A stretch of 64,000 nt of DNA from Chelativorans xinjiangensis. GTDB taxonomy: Bacteria > Pseudomonadota > Alphaproteobacteria > Rhizobiales > Rhizobiaceae. This document shows positions 22,053 to 31,892 of the stretch, piece after piece. Position numbers and translations under genes: made by a program. The notes beneath the pieces are model-generated. The model searched no databases and was not told the origin of the DNA. It saw only the letters and a list, made by a program, of their open reading frames with translations. Every line of letters begins with the position of its first letter. Positions within the stretch are counted from its first letter, which is position 1. The stretch covers positions 18,414 to 82,413 of the forward strand of contig NZ_WQNH01000047.1 in the NCBI RefSeq assembly GCF_009812055.1, in the 5' to 3' direction.

Positions 22053-22601
22053 ATGATCTCTCATCACGTCTTCGAGACCGCCTTCGGCTTTTGCGGCATC
22101 GGGTGGACCGCGCGCGGCATCGCCCGTTTCACGCTTCCCATGGCGGCCCCCGCCCAGGCGGCCGAGGCGCTGAGGAAACGCCTGCCCGGCTCCAGGCAAG
22201 CCGCGCCGTCCGGCGCAACGGCAGAGGTCGTCGCCGCCGCCACGCGCTATTTCGCCGGCGAGCGCGAGGATTTCTCCGCCGTCGTCGTCGATCTCGAAGG
22301 CGTCGATCCCTTCCGCCGCGCCATCTACGGGGCGGCGCGCAGGCTCGGCTACGGTAAGACCACCACCTATGGCGCGCTGGCCGGGGAGGCCGGCTTTCCC
22401 GAGGCCGCGCGCGAGACCGGCACCGCGCTCGGCCGCAACCCCATCCCCCTCATCGTGCCCTGCCACCGCATTCTGGCGGCGGGCGGCAAGCTCGGCGGCT
22501 TCTCCGCCCCCGGCGGCACGACCACCAAGCGCAAGATGCTGGCGCTCGAACGCGCCGTCCCGCCCGACGCGGAGCCTGCGCAGGCCTCCTTCACTTTCTA
22601 A
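22053..22601 (+). CDS. ogt: Methylated-DNA-[protein]-cysteine S-methyltransferase
   Basis: Repairs O6-alkylguanine by suicidal methyl transfer (182 aa). The C-terminal half carries the helix-turn-helix and the active-site motif IPLIVPCHRILAAGGKLGGFS with the acceptor Cys in PCHR, and RRLGYGKTTTYGALA is the DNA-binding helix. The N-terminal domain is divergent, as usual. The ATG at 22053 is chosen because the family starts here; the open frame runs much further upstream as a shadow of the opposite-strand genes. Confidence 0.93.
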   Translation: MISHHVFETAFGFCGIGWTARGIARFTLPMAAPAQAAEALRKRLPGSRQAAPSGATAEVVAAATRYFAGEREDFSAVVVDLEGVDPFRRAIYGAARRLGYGKTTTYGALAGEAGFPEAARETGTALGRNPIPLIVPCHRILAAGGKLGGFSAPGGTTTKRKMLALERAVPPDAEPAQASFTF

Positions 22602-22764
22602 GGCGTGGCGAGCCTTGCGCCCCGATTCGCACCGGGCATAATGGCTTTGGGCTGATTCGCCCTCCCCGCCGCGCTTCGGCGGCCGTGTACTTCCGTTTCG
22701 TGCAGCCGCGTATTCGGCATGACGGCACGCCTTGGTCCGTGCCACTCAGCCAGGGGGAAGAACC

Positions 22765-22986
22765 ATGCGCCACCTAAGGGAAGACAGCATCAAATCCCGC
22801 TTGACGGAGCGCGCGCAGCTCATGCTGGCGGTCGCCAAGATGATGGAGCGGGGCATACCGGAAGAGCTGATCCCGGTCCATCTCGCCCGCGCCTTCTACG
22901 TCGATATGGACGAACTCAACGCCGTCCTCGACACGATGCGCGCGGTGCCTGAAAGAAGGGCGCAACGGCTGCGCGCCGTCGCCTGA
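22765..22986 (+). CDS. Conserved small hypothetical protein
   Basis: A 73-aa mainly helical protein ([43 protein letters not shown]) preceded by a good GGGGGAAG ribosome-binding site. No domain was recognised. It ends 6 nt from the end of the convergent ugpC. Its length, codon pattern and ribosome-binding site support a real gene. Confidence 0.6.
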   Translation: MRHLREDSIKSRLTERAQLMLAVAKMMERGIPEELIPVHLARAFYVDMDELNAVLDTMRAVPERRAQRLRAVA

Positions 22987-22992
22987 CGCGCC

Positions 22993-24138
22993 TCAAGCGT
23001 TCAGCGCCTCGGCAAGCGGCTTGGCCGTCCGCGCCGGCCTGGCCGGCAGGTCGAGCTCCTCCAGCCTAGCGCCGGTTTCCGCATCGAACAGATGCACCAT
23101 CCCCGGCTCGATGGCAAGCGGCAGCCGGTCGCCCGGCTGCACCTGCGTACTTCCCGGCAAGCGCGCCACCAACTCACCGCTGCCGTTCGCAGCACCCGCA
23201 AGCCGTCCATGCGCCAGCGTGTCCGCACCCAGCGTCTCCACCGCCGCCACGTCGAGTTCCAGATCGGCATTGGCGCCGGAGACCGGCGTCAGGTGTTCCG
23301 GCCTGACACCGAGGATCGCCTTCCGCCCCTTTTCCGGCAGGCGGATGTCGCGCGGCTTCACCGTCCGGCCGTTGGCGAGCGTGAGGCCGCGGCTGCCCGC
23401 CGCTTCCACCGACAGCATGTTCATGGCCGGCGAGCCGATGAAGCCGGCGACGAAGGTGGTGGCCGGCCGGGCATAGACGGCCATGGGGGTATCGATCTGC
23501 TCGGCCACCCCGTCGTGCATGACCACCAGCCGGTCGGCCAGCGTCATCGCCTCGACCTGGTCGTGGGTCACGTAAAGCGCCGTGGTGCCGACAGACTGCT
23601 GCAACTGCTTGATCTCGAGCCGCATCTGCACGCGCAGCTTGGCGTCGAGATTGGATAGCGGCTCATCGAGAAGGAAAGCAGCCGGATCGCGCACCAGCGC
23701 CCGGCCCATGGCCACCCGCTGGCGCTGCCCGCCCGAAAGCTGGCGCGGCTTGCGCTCGAGGAAGGGTTGAAGCTGCAGCATGGTCGCCGCCTTGTCGACG
23801 CGGGCGCGGATATCGGCCTTGGAAAGGCCGGCGATCTTCAGCCCGTAGGCCATGTTGTCGTAAACGCTCATATGCGGATAGAGCGCATAGTTCTGGAACA
23901 CCATGGCGATGTCGCGCTCGCCCGGCTCCAGCCGGTTGACCACTCGGCCGCCGATTTCGATGGTGCCCTCGGTGATCGTCTCCAGCCCCGCTACCATGCG
24001 AAGCAGCGTCGACTTGCCGCAGCCCGACGGGCCGACAATGACGATGAACTCGCCATCGGCGATGTCGATGTCCACCCCGTGGATCACCTCGGTCTTGCCG
24101 TAGCTCTTCCTGACGCCGCGGATGGCTATTGCACTCAT
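22993..24138 (-). CDS. ugpC: Glycerol-3-phosphate ABC transporter, ATP-binding subunit
   Basis: The 381-aa MalK-type ATPase that powers uptake. Walker A is GPSGCGKST near 37, the signature is [16 protein letters not shown], and Walker B ends in [13 protein letters not shown]. The C-terminal TOBE/OB region (about 240-381) is as in UgpC, MalK and relatives. It is the last gene of the ugpBAEC operon. The order binding protein, permease A, permease E, ATPase matches rhizobial ugp clusters. Assignment to glycerol-3-phosphate rests on operon order and permease similarity; another sugar phosphate cannot be excluded. Confidence 0.85.
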   Translation of the reverse strand: MSAIAIRGVRKSYGKTEVIHGVDIDIADGEFIVIVGPSGCGKSTLLRMVAGLETITEGTIEIGGRVVNRLEPGERDIAMVFQNYALYPHMSVYDNMAYGLKIAGLSKADIRARVDKAATMLQLQPFLERKPRQLSGGQRQRVAMGRALVRDPAAFLLDEPLSNLDAKLRVQMRLEIKQLQQSVGTTALYVTHDQVEAMTLADRLVVMHDGVAEQIDTPMAVYARPATTFVAGFIGSPAMNMLSVEAAGSRGLTLANGRTVKPRDIRLPEKGRKAILGVRPEHLTPVSGANADLELDVAAVETLGADTLAHGRLAGAANGSGELVARLPGSTQVQPGDRLPLAIEPGMVHLFDAETGARLEELDLPARPARTAKPLAEALNA

Positions 24139-24141
24139 GAT

Positions 24142-24990
24142 CTATTTCTCGCTTTCAACCAGGCCCTTGACGAAGAACCGCTGCATCACCACCACCACGA
24201 CCACCGGCGGCAGCATGGCCAGCACCACCGTCGCCATGACCATGTTCCATTGCGGGACCGCGTCGGCCACCTCCGCCATACGTTTGATGCCCATCACGAC
24301 GGTGTAATAGCCAGGATCGGTGGTCACCAGCAGCGGCCACAGATACTGGTTCCACCCGTAGATGAAGAGGATGACGAAGAGCGCGGCGATGTTGGTCCGC
24401 GACAGCGGTAGCAGGATGTCGCGGAAGAACTTCAGCGGTCCGGCACCGTCCACCCGCGCCGCCTCCGTCAACTCGTCGGGAACCGTCAGGAAAAACTGCC
24501 GGAAGAGGAAGGTCGCCGTCGCCGAGGCGATCAGTGGGATCGACAGCCCGGCATAAGAGTTGAGCAGGCCGAGATCCGCCACCACCTTGAAGGTCGGCAC
24601 GATACGCACCTCGACCGGCAGCATCAGCGTGATGAAGATCGTCCAGAAGGCGAGCTGCCGGAAGGGGAAGCGGAAATAGACGATGGCGAAGGCCGAAATG
24701 AGGGAGATGGCGATCTTGCCGATGGCGATGGCGAGCGCCATCACGAGGCTGTTCGTCATCATCAGCGCGATCGGCGGCGCGCCGGAGGTCGACACGCCGG
24801 AGAACAGGATCCGGTGATAGTTTTCCAGCGTGTGCGGGCCGGGGAGCAGCGGAACGAGTCCCGACAGGAAGTCGGTCGGACCGCGCGTGGAGGCGATGAT
24901 CGCAACATAGACCGGGAAGGCGACGACGATCACGCCGGCGATCAGCACCAGATGCGAAAGCAGATTCAGGAGAGGCCTGTTCTCGACCAT
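24142..24990 (-). CDS. ugpE: sn-glycerol-3-phosphate ABC transporter permease
   Basis: A 282-aa inner-membrane permease with about six transmembrane helices and the EAA loop ([27 protein letters not shown]) that contacts the ATPase. UgpE-like features include the [22 protein letters not shown] and [12 protein letters not shown] segments. It lies 3 nt upstream of ugpC and 10 nt downstream of ugpA. Confidence 0.88.
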   Translation of the reverse strand: MVENRPLLNLLSHLVLIAGVIVVAFPVYVAIIASTRGPTDFLSGLVPLLPGPHTLENYHRILFSGVSTSGAPPIALMMTNSLVMALAIAIGKIAISLISAFAIVYFRFPFRQLAFWTIFITLMLPVEVRIVPTFKVVADLGLLNSYAGLSIPLIASATATFLFRQFFLTVPDELTEAARVDGAGPLKFFRDILLPLSRTNIAALFVILFIYGWNQYLWPLLVTTDPGYYTVVMGIKRMAEVADAVPQWNMVMATVVLAMLPPVVVVVVMQRFFVKGLVESEK

Positions 24991-25000
24991 TTTTCGGCTC

Positions 25001-25885
25001 TCAGTATTGGACCCGCCGCTCGATCCAGCGGAACTGGATGACCGTCAGGACGATGACGATGGCCATGAGCACCACCGATTGCGCGGCGGAGGAACCGAGG
25101 TTGAGGCCGATGAAACCATCCTCGAACACCTTGTAGACCAAGATGTTGGTCGACTGCGCCGGCCCGCCTTCGGTGGTGGCGTGGATCACGGCAAAGGTGT
25201 CGAACATGGCGTAGACGACGTTGACGACGAGCAGGAAGAAAGTGGTCGGCGAAAGGAGCGGGAAGATGATCGTGAAGAAGCGCTTCAAGGGCCCGGCTCC
25301 ATCGATCGCCGCCGCCTCCACCAACGAATGGGGGATGGCCGCCAGTCCCGCAACGAAGAAAAGAAAATTATAGGAGATCTGCTTCCAGCTCGCGGCGATG
25401 ATGACGAGGATCATCGCGTCGACCGACGAGTTGCGGTGATTCCAGTTATACCCGAGCATCTCCAGCATGTAGGGTAGGATGCCGATCGTCGGGTTGAACA
25501 GGAACCACCACATGATGCCGGCGACCGCCGGCGCGACGGCGTAGGGCCAAACCAGAAGCGTGGTGTAGGTGCGCGCTGCGCGCAGCGTGCGATCCACCGC
25601 CAGAGCCAGGATGAGGGCCGCGACGAGTGACAGAAAGGCGACGCCAAGCGAAAAGACGACCGTCACCCAAAGCGAGTTGTGATACAGCGGGTCGGCGAAC
25701 AGCTTCTCGTAATTTTCGAACCAGACGAACCGGGTCTTGAACCCGAAGGCATCCTCACGCAGGAAGGACTGGCGAAACGCCTGTCCGGCCGGCCACAGGA
25801 AGAAAACGCAAGTGATGGCGAGCTGCGGCAAAAGCAGCGCATAAGGCAGTACGCGGTTGCCGAAGATTGTGCGCTTGGTCTGCAT
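25001..25885 (-). CDS. ugpA: sn-glycerol-3-phosphate ABC transporter permease
   Basis: A 294-aa partner permease. The N-terminal part has the UgpA-type [24 protein letters not shown] helix. The EAA loop is [30 protein letters not shown], followed by a [22 protein letters not shown] periplasmic segment typical of family members. It lies between ugpB and ugpE; a strong hairpin separates it from ugpB. Confidence 0.88.
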   Translation of the reverse strand: MQTKRTIFGNRVLPYALLLPQLAITCVFFLWPAGQAFRQSFLREDAFGFKTRFVWFENYEKLFADPLYHNSLWVTVVFSLGVAFLSLVAALILALAVDRTLRAARTYTTLLVWPYAVAPAVAGIMWWFLFNPTIGILPYMLEMLGYNWNHRNSSVDAMILVIIAASWKQISYNFLFFVAGLAAIPHSLVEAAAIDGAGPLKRFFTIIFPLLSPTTFFLLVVNVVYAMFDTFAVIHATTEGGPAQSTNILVYKVFEDGFIGLNLGSSAAQSVVLMAIVIVLTVIQFRWIERRVQY

Positions 25886-25907
25886 ATGAAGACTTCGAAA
25901 TGAGGTG

Positions 25908-25933
25908 GAAGCCCGCGCCGTGGCGCGGGCTTC
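25908..25933 (-). promoter_or_regulatory. Intercistronic hairpin between ugpB and ugpA
   Basis: A perfect 12-bp GC-rich inverted repeat (25908-25919 with 25922-25933, 2-nt centre) lies in the 70-nt gap between ugpB and ugpA. It is not followed by a U run, so it is probably an mRNA-stabilising or partial-termination stem. Such structures in binding-protein operons raise binding-protein yield relative to permeases. Confidence 0.6.
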
Positions 25934-25955
25934 ACGAAGGGTGAGGATCGACCGC

Positions 25956-27275
25956 CTAGCTGTTGGAGGCTTGGAAGTCGCGGATCAGCGCGTTACCGCG
26001 CTCCACCACCGCGTCGAGCGCTTCCTGCGCGGACTTGCCGCCCGAAAGAAGGTGCTCGAACTCCTCGTCGATGACGTCGCGGACCTGGACATAGTTGCCG
26101 AACCGCAGACCCTTGGAGTTCGGCGTGGGCGCGTTCAGCGTGATCTGCCTGATGGCGACGTCGGTGCCGGGGTTCTCCGCGTAATAGCCCTGGCTCTTGC
26201 CGAGTTCGTAGGCGGCCGTCGTGATCGGCAGGTAGCCGCTGAACTGGTGCCAGTCGGCCTGCACCTCAGCCGAGGAAAGATAGTTGAAGAAGTCCGCGAC
26301 GCCCTTGTACTCCTCGTCCTCGTGACCGGCGAGGACCCACAGGGTGGCACCACCGATGATGGAGTTCTGCGGCGCGCCCTCCACGTCATCATAGTAGGGC
26401 AGCATGCCGTAGCCCACTTCGAAGTCCTTGGCGTTCTCCACAACGCCGGCGCGCGAGGCCGAGGAGTTCATGTACATCGCGCACTCCTGGGCATAGAACT
26501 TCGGCGGTGCGTCGTTGCCTCCGACAGGGCCGCCATACTGGAAGACGCCCTCGTCCTGCCACCGCTTCATGTTCTCCCAATGCTTGACCTGCACCGGGCC
26601 GTTGAAGGTCAGCTCCGTATCGAGGCCGGCGAAGCCGTTTTCCAGAGTGCCGATCGGCTGGTTGTGCCAGGCCGAAAGGTTTTCCAGCTGTACCCAGGAG
26701 ATCCAGCCGCTCGTGAAGCCGCAGGGGGCCGCGCCGGATTCCATGATCTTCTTGGAGATTTCCTCGACTTCCGCCCAAGTCTCAGGCGCCTTTTCAGGAT
26801 CGAGGCCGGCCTTCTCGAACACGTCCTTGTTGTAGTAGAGGATCGGTGTCGAGGAATTGAACGGCATCGACAGCATGTTGCCGTCGGTATCGGCGTAGTA
26901 GCCGACGACCGCCGGCAGATATGCTGCCGGATCGAACTCGGCGCCAGCATCCTGCATGAGCTTGTAGACGGGATAGACGGCGCCCTCGGCGGCCATCATC
27001 GTGCCGGTGCCCACCTCGTACACCTGGACGATATGCGGCTGCTGGCCGGCGCGAAAAGCGGCGATCGCCCCCGTCATCGTCTCCGGATAGGTGCCCTTGT
27101 AGACCGGCACCACTTCGTACTGGTCCTGCGACTGGTTGTAGCCGGCGACGATCTCCTCGAGCTTCGCGCCGAGCTCGCCGCCCATTGCATGCCACCATTC
27201 GACCTTGGTTTGCGCCTGTGCGCTCAAGGGCAAGGCGATCATGGCGGTCGTCGCCAGAAGAAACGTGCGAGTCAT
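25956..27275 (-). CDS. ugpB: Glycerol-3-phosphate ABC transporter, periplasmic binding protein
   Basis: A 439-aa secreted solute-binding protein. Signal peptide [20 protein letters not shown] ends near residue 22. The mature chain begins [21 protein letters not shown], the UgpB type. Internal segments ([30 protein letters not shown] type) fit the family. The ATG at 27275 has a GGGAGA ribosome-binding site; the extended start 15 nt upstream is less likely. It is the first gene of ugpBAEC. Confidence 0.9.
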   Translation of the reverse strand: MTRTFLLATTAMIALPLSAQAQTKVEWWHAMGGELGAKLEEIVAGYNQSQDQYEVVPVYKGTYPETMTGAIAAFRAGQQPHIVQVYEVGTGTMMAAEGAVYPVYKLMQDAGAEFDPAAYLPAVVGYYADTDGNMLSMPFNSSTPILYYNKDVFEKAGLDPEKAPETWAEVEEISKKIMESGAAPCGFTSGWISWVQLENLSAWHNQPIGTLENGFAGLDTELTFNGPVQVKHWENMKRWQDEGVFQYGGPVGGNDAPPKFYAQECAMYMNSSASRAGVVENAKDFEVGYGMLPYYDDVEGAPQNSIIGGATLWVLAGHEDEEYKGVADFFNYLSSAEVQADWHQFSGYLPITTAAYELGKSQGYYAENPGTDVAIRQITLNAPTPNSKGLRFGNYVQVRDVIDEEFEHLLSGGKSAQEALDAVVERGNALIRDFQASNS

Positions 27276-27404
27276 TGGGGTCTCCCTCATTGTTATCCGT
27301 TGACTGGATGGGGACCCTTTTGACGACGTTCTATAACGCTTGCATGACAGCCCTGGGTAAAGCTGTGAAGGTTGGGAGGGAGCGTATCGGGTGCCTCTCC
27401 CCGC

Positions 27405-28013
27405 CTATGGCGTATGCTCCATCGGCACATGGCCCGGATCGGCCTCCACCCTCTTCAGCCAGGCCGAAACCGCCGGAAAGGCACCAAGGTCGTAGCCGCC
27501 CACCCCGGCATCGTGCGTATAGGCATAGAGCGCGATGTCGGCCACCGTCAGAGGTTCGCCGACGAAGAACGGCGTCTGCGACAATTGCCGCTCCATGACG
27601 CCGAGTGCCTGGTTGCCGCCTTTGAGCGTCGCCGACATTCTCTCCGGTGTCGCCATCGCCGCCCTTTCGGGATATCGGATGAGCGACCGGCGGACGGCGA
27701 TGTTCGGCTCGTGGCTGTATTGCTCGAAGAACAGCCATTGATGGACCAGCGCGCGCTCATAGGCATCGGCCGGCAGGAAGCGCGTACCTTCCGCGAGGTA
27801 GAGCAGGATGGCGTTCGATTCGGACAGATACCGCCCGTCGTCGAGCTCCAGAAGCGGCACCTTGCCGTTGGGATTCCTGGCCAGATAGTCGGGCTTGCGG
27901 GTCGTGCCGTCGCGCGAACTGGTCTCGACATGGACGTAAGGGACGTCAAGCTTCGCCAGAAGCAGTCTCGGCTTGTAGCAGTTGCCGCTGTCGGTCATTC
28001 CATAGAGTTTCAT
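27405..28013 (-). CDS. Glutathione S-transferase family protein
   Basis: A 202-aa two-domain GST. The N-terminal thioredoxin-like domain begins MKLYGMTDSGNCYKPRLLLAKLDVPY with a possible catalytic Ser/Cys near residues 9-12. The conserved NPNGKVPLLELDDGRYLSESNAILLYLAE glutathione-binding segment follows, then an all-helical C-terminal domain. It is monocistronic or weakly linked with ugpB; the substrate is unknown. Confidence 0.9.
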   Translation of the reverse strand: MKLYGMTDSGNCYKPRLLLAKLDVPYVHVETSSRDGTTRKPDYLARNPNGKVPLLELDDGRYLSESNAILLYLAEGTRFLPADAYERALVHQWLFFEQYSHEPNIAVRRSLIRYPERAAMATPERMSATLKGGNQALGVMERQLSQTPFFVGEPLTVADIALYAYTHDAGVGGYDLGAFPAVSAWLKRVEADPGHVPMEHTP

Positions 28014-28110
28014 CGCGCGCTCCTCTTGCCCGCATTCGATAGCAGAGCCGCGCTTCCCGCGACGAATGAATAATCCTGCAGGAATCCATCAGCGCAGTTG
28101 AGGCAAGCGG

Positions 28111-28983
28111 TCAGGCGGAGTGGTCGCGGTTGGCGAAAAGCGGCACCACGCGGTCTTCCGGAGCGAGCAGGTGTCTGACGTCCATCCGCTCCGCTTTGAA
28201 GAGCGAACCGGCAAGTTTCGGCTGGCCAAGCAGATACCCCTGCATGAGGTCGGCACCTGTCTCGATCGCCACCCGCAACTGCGCCGGCGTTTCGATGCCC
28301 TGGATCAGAACCAGCCGGCCCTCGCGCCGCAATGCATCGACAAGCGACGTCAGAAGCCTGGTGGCGACGGCCACCCTGGCGATGCGGCGGAACCACCCGC
28401 CATCGATCTTCACGACCTCCGGGTCGAGCAGCCTCACGCGGGTGAACGTGGAGCGCCCGACGCCGAAATCGTCGACGGCGAGGCGGATGCGGTTGCGCCG
28501 CAATTCGGCGGCGAGGTCCATCATCAGGCCCTCGTCCGCAGTCTCGGCGATCTCGCAGACGACAAGCGCCGGATCGACCGCGATCTCGTCCAGGAACCGC
28601 ATCATCCCGTCGACCTGATCGAGAGCCGTCTGCAACCCGAAATCGGCACTGGCATAGTGCTTGATGAAGACCATCAGCCCGTCGGCGCCGATATTGGGAT
28701 AATTGCGCAAGTGCAGCGTGTGACAGAGATTTTCGACGAAAAGCGTATCGTCCGCGGCAGTCACGTCGGCGAAGAACGCCCGCGTGCTGACGGGGCGGCC
28801 GTCCTTGTGCGGTCCCGCCAGCCCCTCCACCCCGCAGGGCACCAACTCTCCCGCCGTGTTGCGGAAGACCGGCTGGTACATGGTCTTCACGAAATAAGGC
28901 CCGTAGCGGCCGGTCTCGATGCCGACCTCATCGACAAGAATCGCCTGGTCGATGCGTCTGGCAAGGCTGTCTGCGTCGGCCAC
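28111..28983 (-). CDS. Degenerate EAL-domain protein
   Basis: A single-domain EAL protein (290 aa). The YQPVF start and the DDFG pair (171-172), KID (192-194) and MQGYLLGQP are present, but the EAL motif is VEGL (Glu53). The Asn of the NxS motif appears replaced (MVFIKHYAS). The AEGVE motif reads IQGIE, with Gln at 228 in place of the first Glu. With these catalytic positions changed, phosphodiesterase activity is doubtful; c-di-GMP binding or a protein-interaction role is more likely. No signal peptide or membrane segment is visible. Confidence 0.85.
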   Translation of the reverse strand: MADADSLARRIDQAILVDEVGIETGRYGPYFVKTMYQPVFRNTAGELVPCGVEGLAGPHKDGRPVSTRAFFADVTAADDTLFVENLCHTLHLRNYPNIGADGLMVFIKHYASADFGLQTALDQVDGMMRFLDEIAVDPALVVCEIAETADEGLMMDLAAELRRNRIRLAVDDFGVGRSTFTRVRLLDPEVVKIDGGWFRRIARVAVATRLLTSLVDALRREGRLVLIQGIETPAQLRVAIETGADLMQGYLLGQPKLAGSLFKAERMDVRHLLAPEDRVVPLFANRDHSA

Positions 28984-29279
28984 GTCTCAGCTCCCCGCCC
29001 GGCAACGAGCGCGCAGTGCGGTCTTGCATGCACCGGCGCCCCACCGGATGGTCTGTGTTGAACTTGTCCCGTGCGTCACCGCCTGCCCCCAGTATCCCTG
29101 TGGCGGCGAACCTTGCATCGAACGATTGAACCCTCGTTAAAAAAATAAAGCGCATTTTTCAGGCTTGTCGCAATGCACGCCGAACCCGCCCGCACCCTTG
29201 CGAATTGCCGCGCGATCGGACATTAAGGCATGTCTTGGCCAGGCCGGATCGAGACGCGAAATCCCGCTGGAGAAATTGA

Positions 29280-30485
<1,206 letters not shown>

Positions 30486-30505
30486 GCGGTCGCTCCGACA
30501 AGCCC

Positions 30506-30690
30506 GCGCCCCTTCGCGCCCCCCTCTGTCCAGCCGGCGCAATCTCCCCCACACGGGGGGAGATTGCGCCGGCTGTTTGCTCCGGCACCCTTCCTGCAAC
30601 ATTGGCGGTTAGCGAAAGTCGTCGCGACGGCCGATCTCCCCCCTCGCGGGGGAGATGTCCGGCAGGACAGAGGGGGGCGCGAAGGGGCGC
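30506..30690. repeat. Large palindromic intergenic element, second copy
   Basis: Same family as 11061-11243: left arm begins at 30506, right arm ends at 30690, and each arm has a C-run/G-run hairpin and the GCGCCCCTTCGCGCCCCCC core. The inner part is rearranged (CCAGCCGGCGCAATCT in the left arm). It fills the gap between aatA and the MarR-GNAT gene. Confidence 0.9.
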
Positions 30691-30739
30691 CGACATTTCC
30701 TTGAGAACACCCGCAAATCGGAACCTCCTCACGACACAC

Positions 30740-30764
30740 AATTACTTGACTCAGTCAACTAATT
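30740..30764. promoter_or_regulatory. Candidate operator in the MarR-GNAT promoter
   Basis: A 25-bp near-perfect palindrome: inner TTGACT-C-AGTCAA (30746-30758) is exact and the outer AATTA/TAATT pairs also match, with one mismatch. It lies 30-55 nt upstream of the MarR-GNAT start, the size and position expected of a MarR-dimer operator. Its first half looks like a -35 box (TTGACT). Autoregulation is an inference. Confidence 0.65.
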
Positions 30765-30794
30765 ACCCCACACTGGCCGCAAGGAGGTCGTGCC

Positions 30795-31730
30795 ATGCAG
30801 CCTGTCCAAGCGCCCTCGGAAAGTCAGATCGCCGCCATGAGACGCTTCAACCGCTTCTACACGCGCCAGATCGGCGTGCTCGAAGAGGGCATGTACAAAA
30901 GCGAGTTCTCGCTGACGGAGGCCCGCGTTCTCTTCGAGCTGGCGCACAGGGACCGTCTGACCGCCAGTGTCCTCGGCAACGATCTCGGTCTCGACGCGGG
31001 CTATCTGAGCCGCATGCTGAAGAAGTTCGAGCGGCGCGGTCTCCTGAAACGGCAGCCTTCCGCCGAAGACGCCCGGCAGTCCCATCTGGAGCTCACGGAG
31101 GAGGGTCGCCGGGCCTTCGAGCCGCTCGACCGCGCCGCCCGCGACCTGGTGGAGGCGCTGCTCGCCCCGCTTTCCGCAGCTGACCGGGAGACCCTGACGG
31201 CAGCGATGAGGACGGTGGAGCGTCTTCTGGGCGCGGCGGCGGAGCGCCAGGTCCCCTACGCCCTCCGCCCGCTGCGGGTCGGCGATATCGGCTGGATCAT
31301 CCACCGCCAGGGGCTGCTTTATCATCAGGAATACGGCTGGGACGAAAGCTACGAGGCGCTCGTCGCGGAAATCCTGAGCGCCTTCGTGACCAATTTCGAT
31401 CCACGCTTCGAAGCCTCCTGGATCGCCGAGCGCGACGGCGGGATCGTCGGCTCGGTCTTCCTCGTCAGGGCGTCCGAGGAGACGGCCAAGCTCAGGCTGC
31501 TCTACGTCGAGCCCGCCGCGCGCGGCCTTGGCCTCGGCCGCAGACTGGTGGACGAGTGCATCGCCTTCGCCCGCGCCAGGGGCTACAAGCGCCTGACGCT
31601 GTGGACCAACGACATCCTGGTCTCCGCGCGCCGCATCTACCAGGCGGCCGGCTTCCGGCTGGAGAAGGAGGAGCCTCACCATTCCTTCGGCAAGGACCTT
31701 GTCGGCCAGACCTGGGTCCTCGATTTGTGA
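30795..31730 (+). CDS. MarR-type regulator fused to GNAT acetyltransferase
   Basis: A 311-aa fusion. Residues 1-150 form a MarR winged helix-turn-helix (SEFSLTEARVLFELAHRDRLTASVLGNDLGLDAGYLSRMLKKFERRGLLKR). Residues 155-311 form a GNAT acetyltransferase (VPYALRPLRVGDIGWIIHRQGLLYHQEY, then LLYVEPAARGLGLGRRLVDECIAFARARGYKRLTLWT with the acetyl-CoA-binding R/GxGxG/A). Such fusions are common in rhizobia. The GCAAGGAGGTC ribosome-binding site gives the start at 30795. The target is unknown. Confidence 0.9.
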   Translation: MQPVQAPSESQIAAMRRFNRFYTRQIGVLEEGMYKSEFSLTEARVLFELAHRDRLTASVLGNDLGLDAGYLSRMLKKFERRGLLKRQPSAEDARQSHLELTEEGRRAFEPLDRAARDLVEALLAPLSAADRETLTAAMRTVERLLGAAAERQVPYALRPLRVGDIGWIIHRQGLLYHQEYGWDESYEALVAEILSAFVTNFDPRFEASWIAERDGGIVGSVFLVRASEETAKLRLLYVEPAARGLGLGRRLVDECIAFARARGYKRLTLWTNDILVSARRIYQAAGFRLEKEEPHHSFGKDLVGQTWVLDL

Positions 31731-31892
31731 TCGGCACCTCGCTGCCTCGGCCCTTCTTCCACTTGCTCTCTCTCCCCTCTCGTGTGACGATGCCTTGACG
31801 GCGGAATACCGGCCAACGGTATCCGCCCGCGCGACGGCCGAGCGAGGCCGGCCGCCGCTCATGAGAGAACGCGTGAGAGGAGGTCGGCAATC

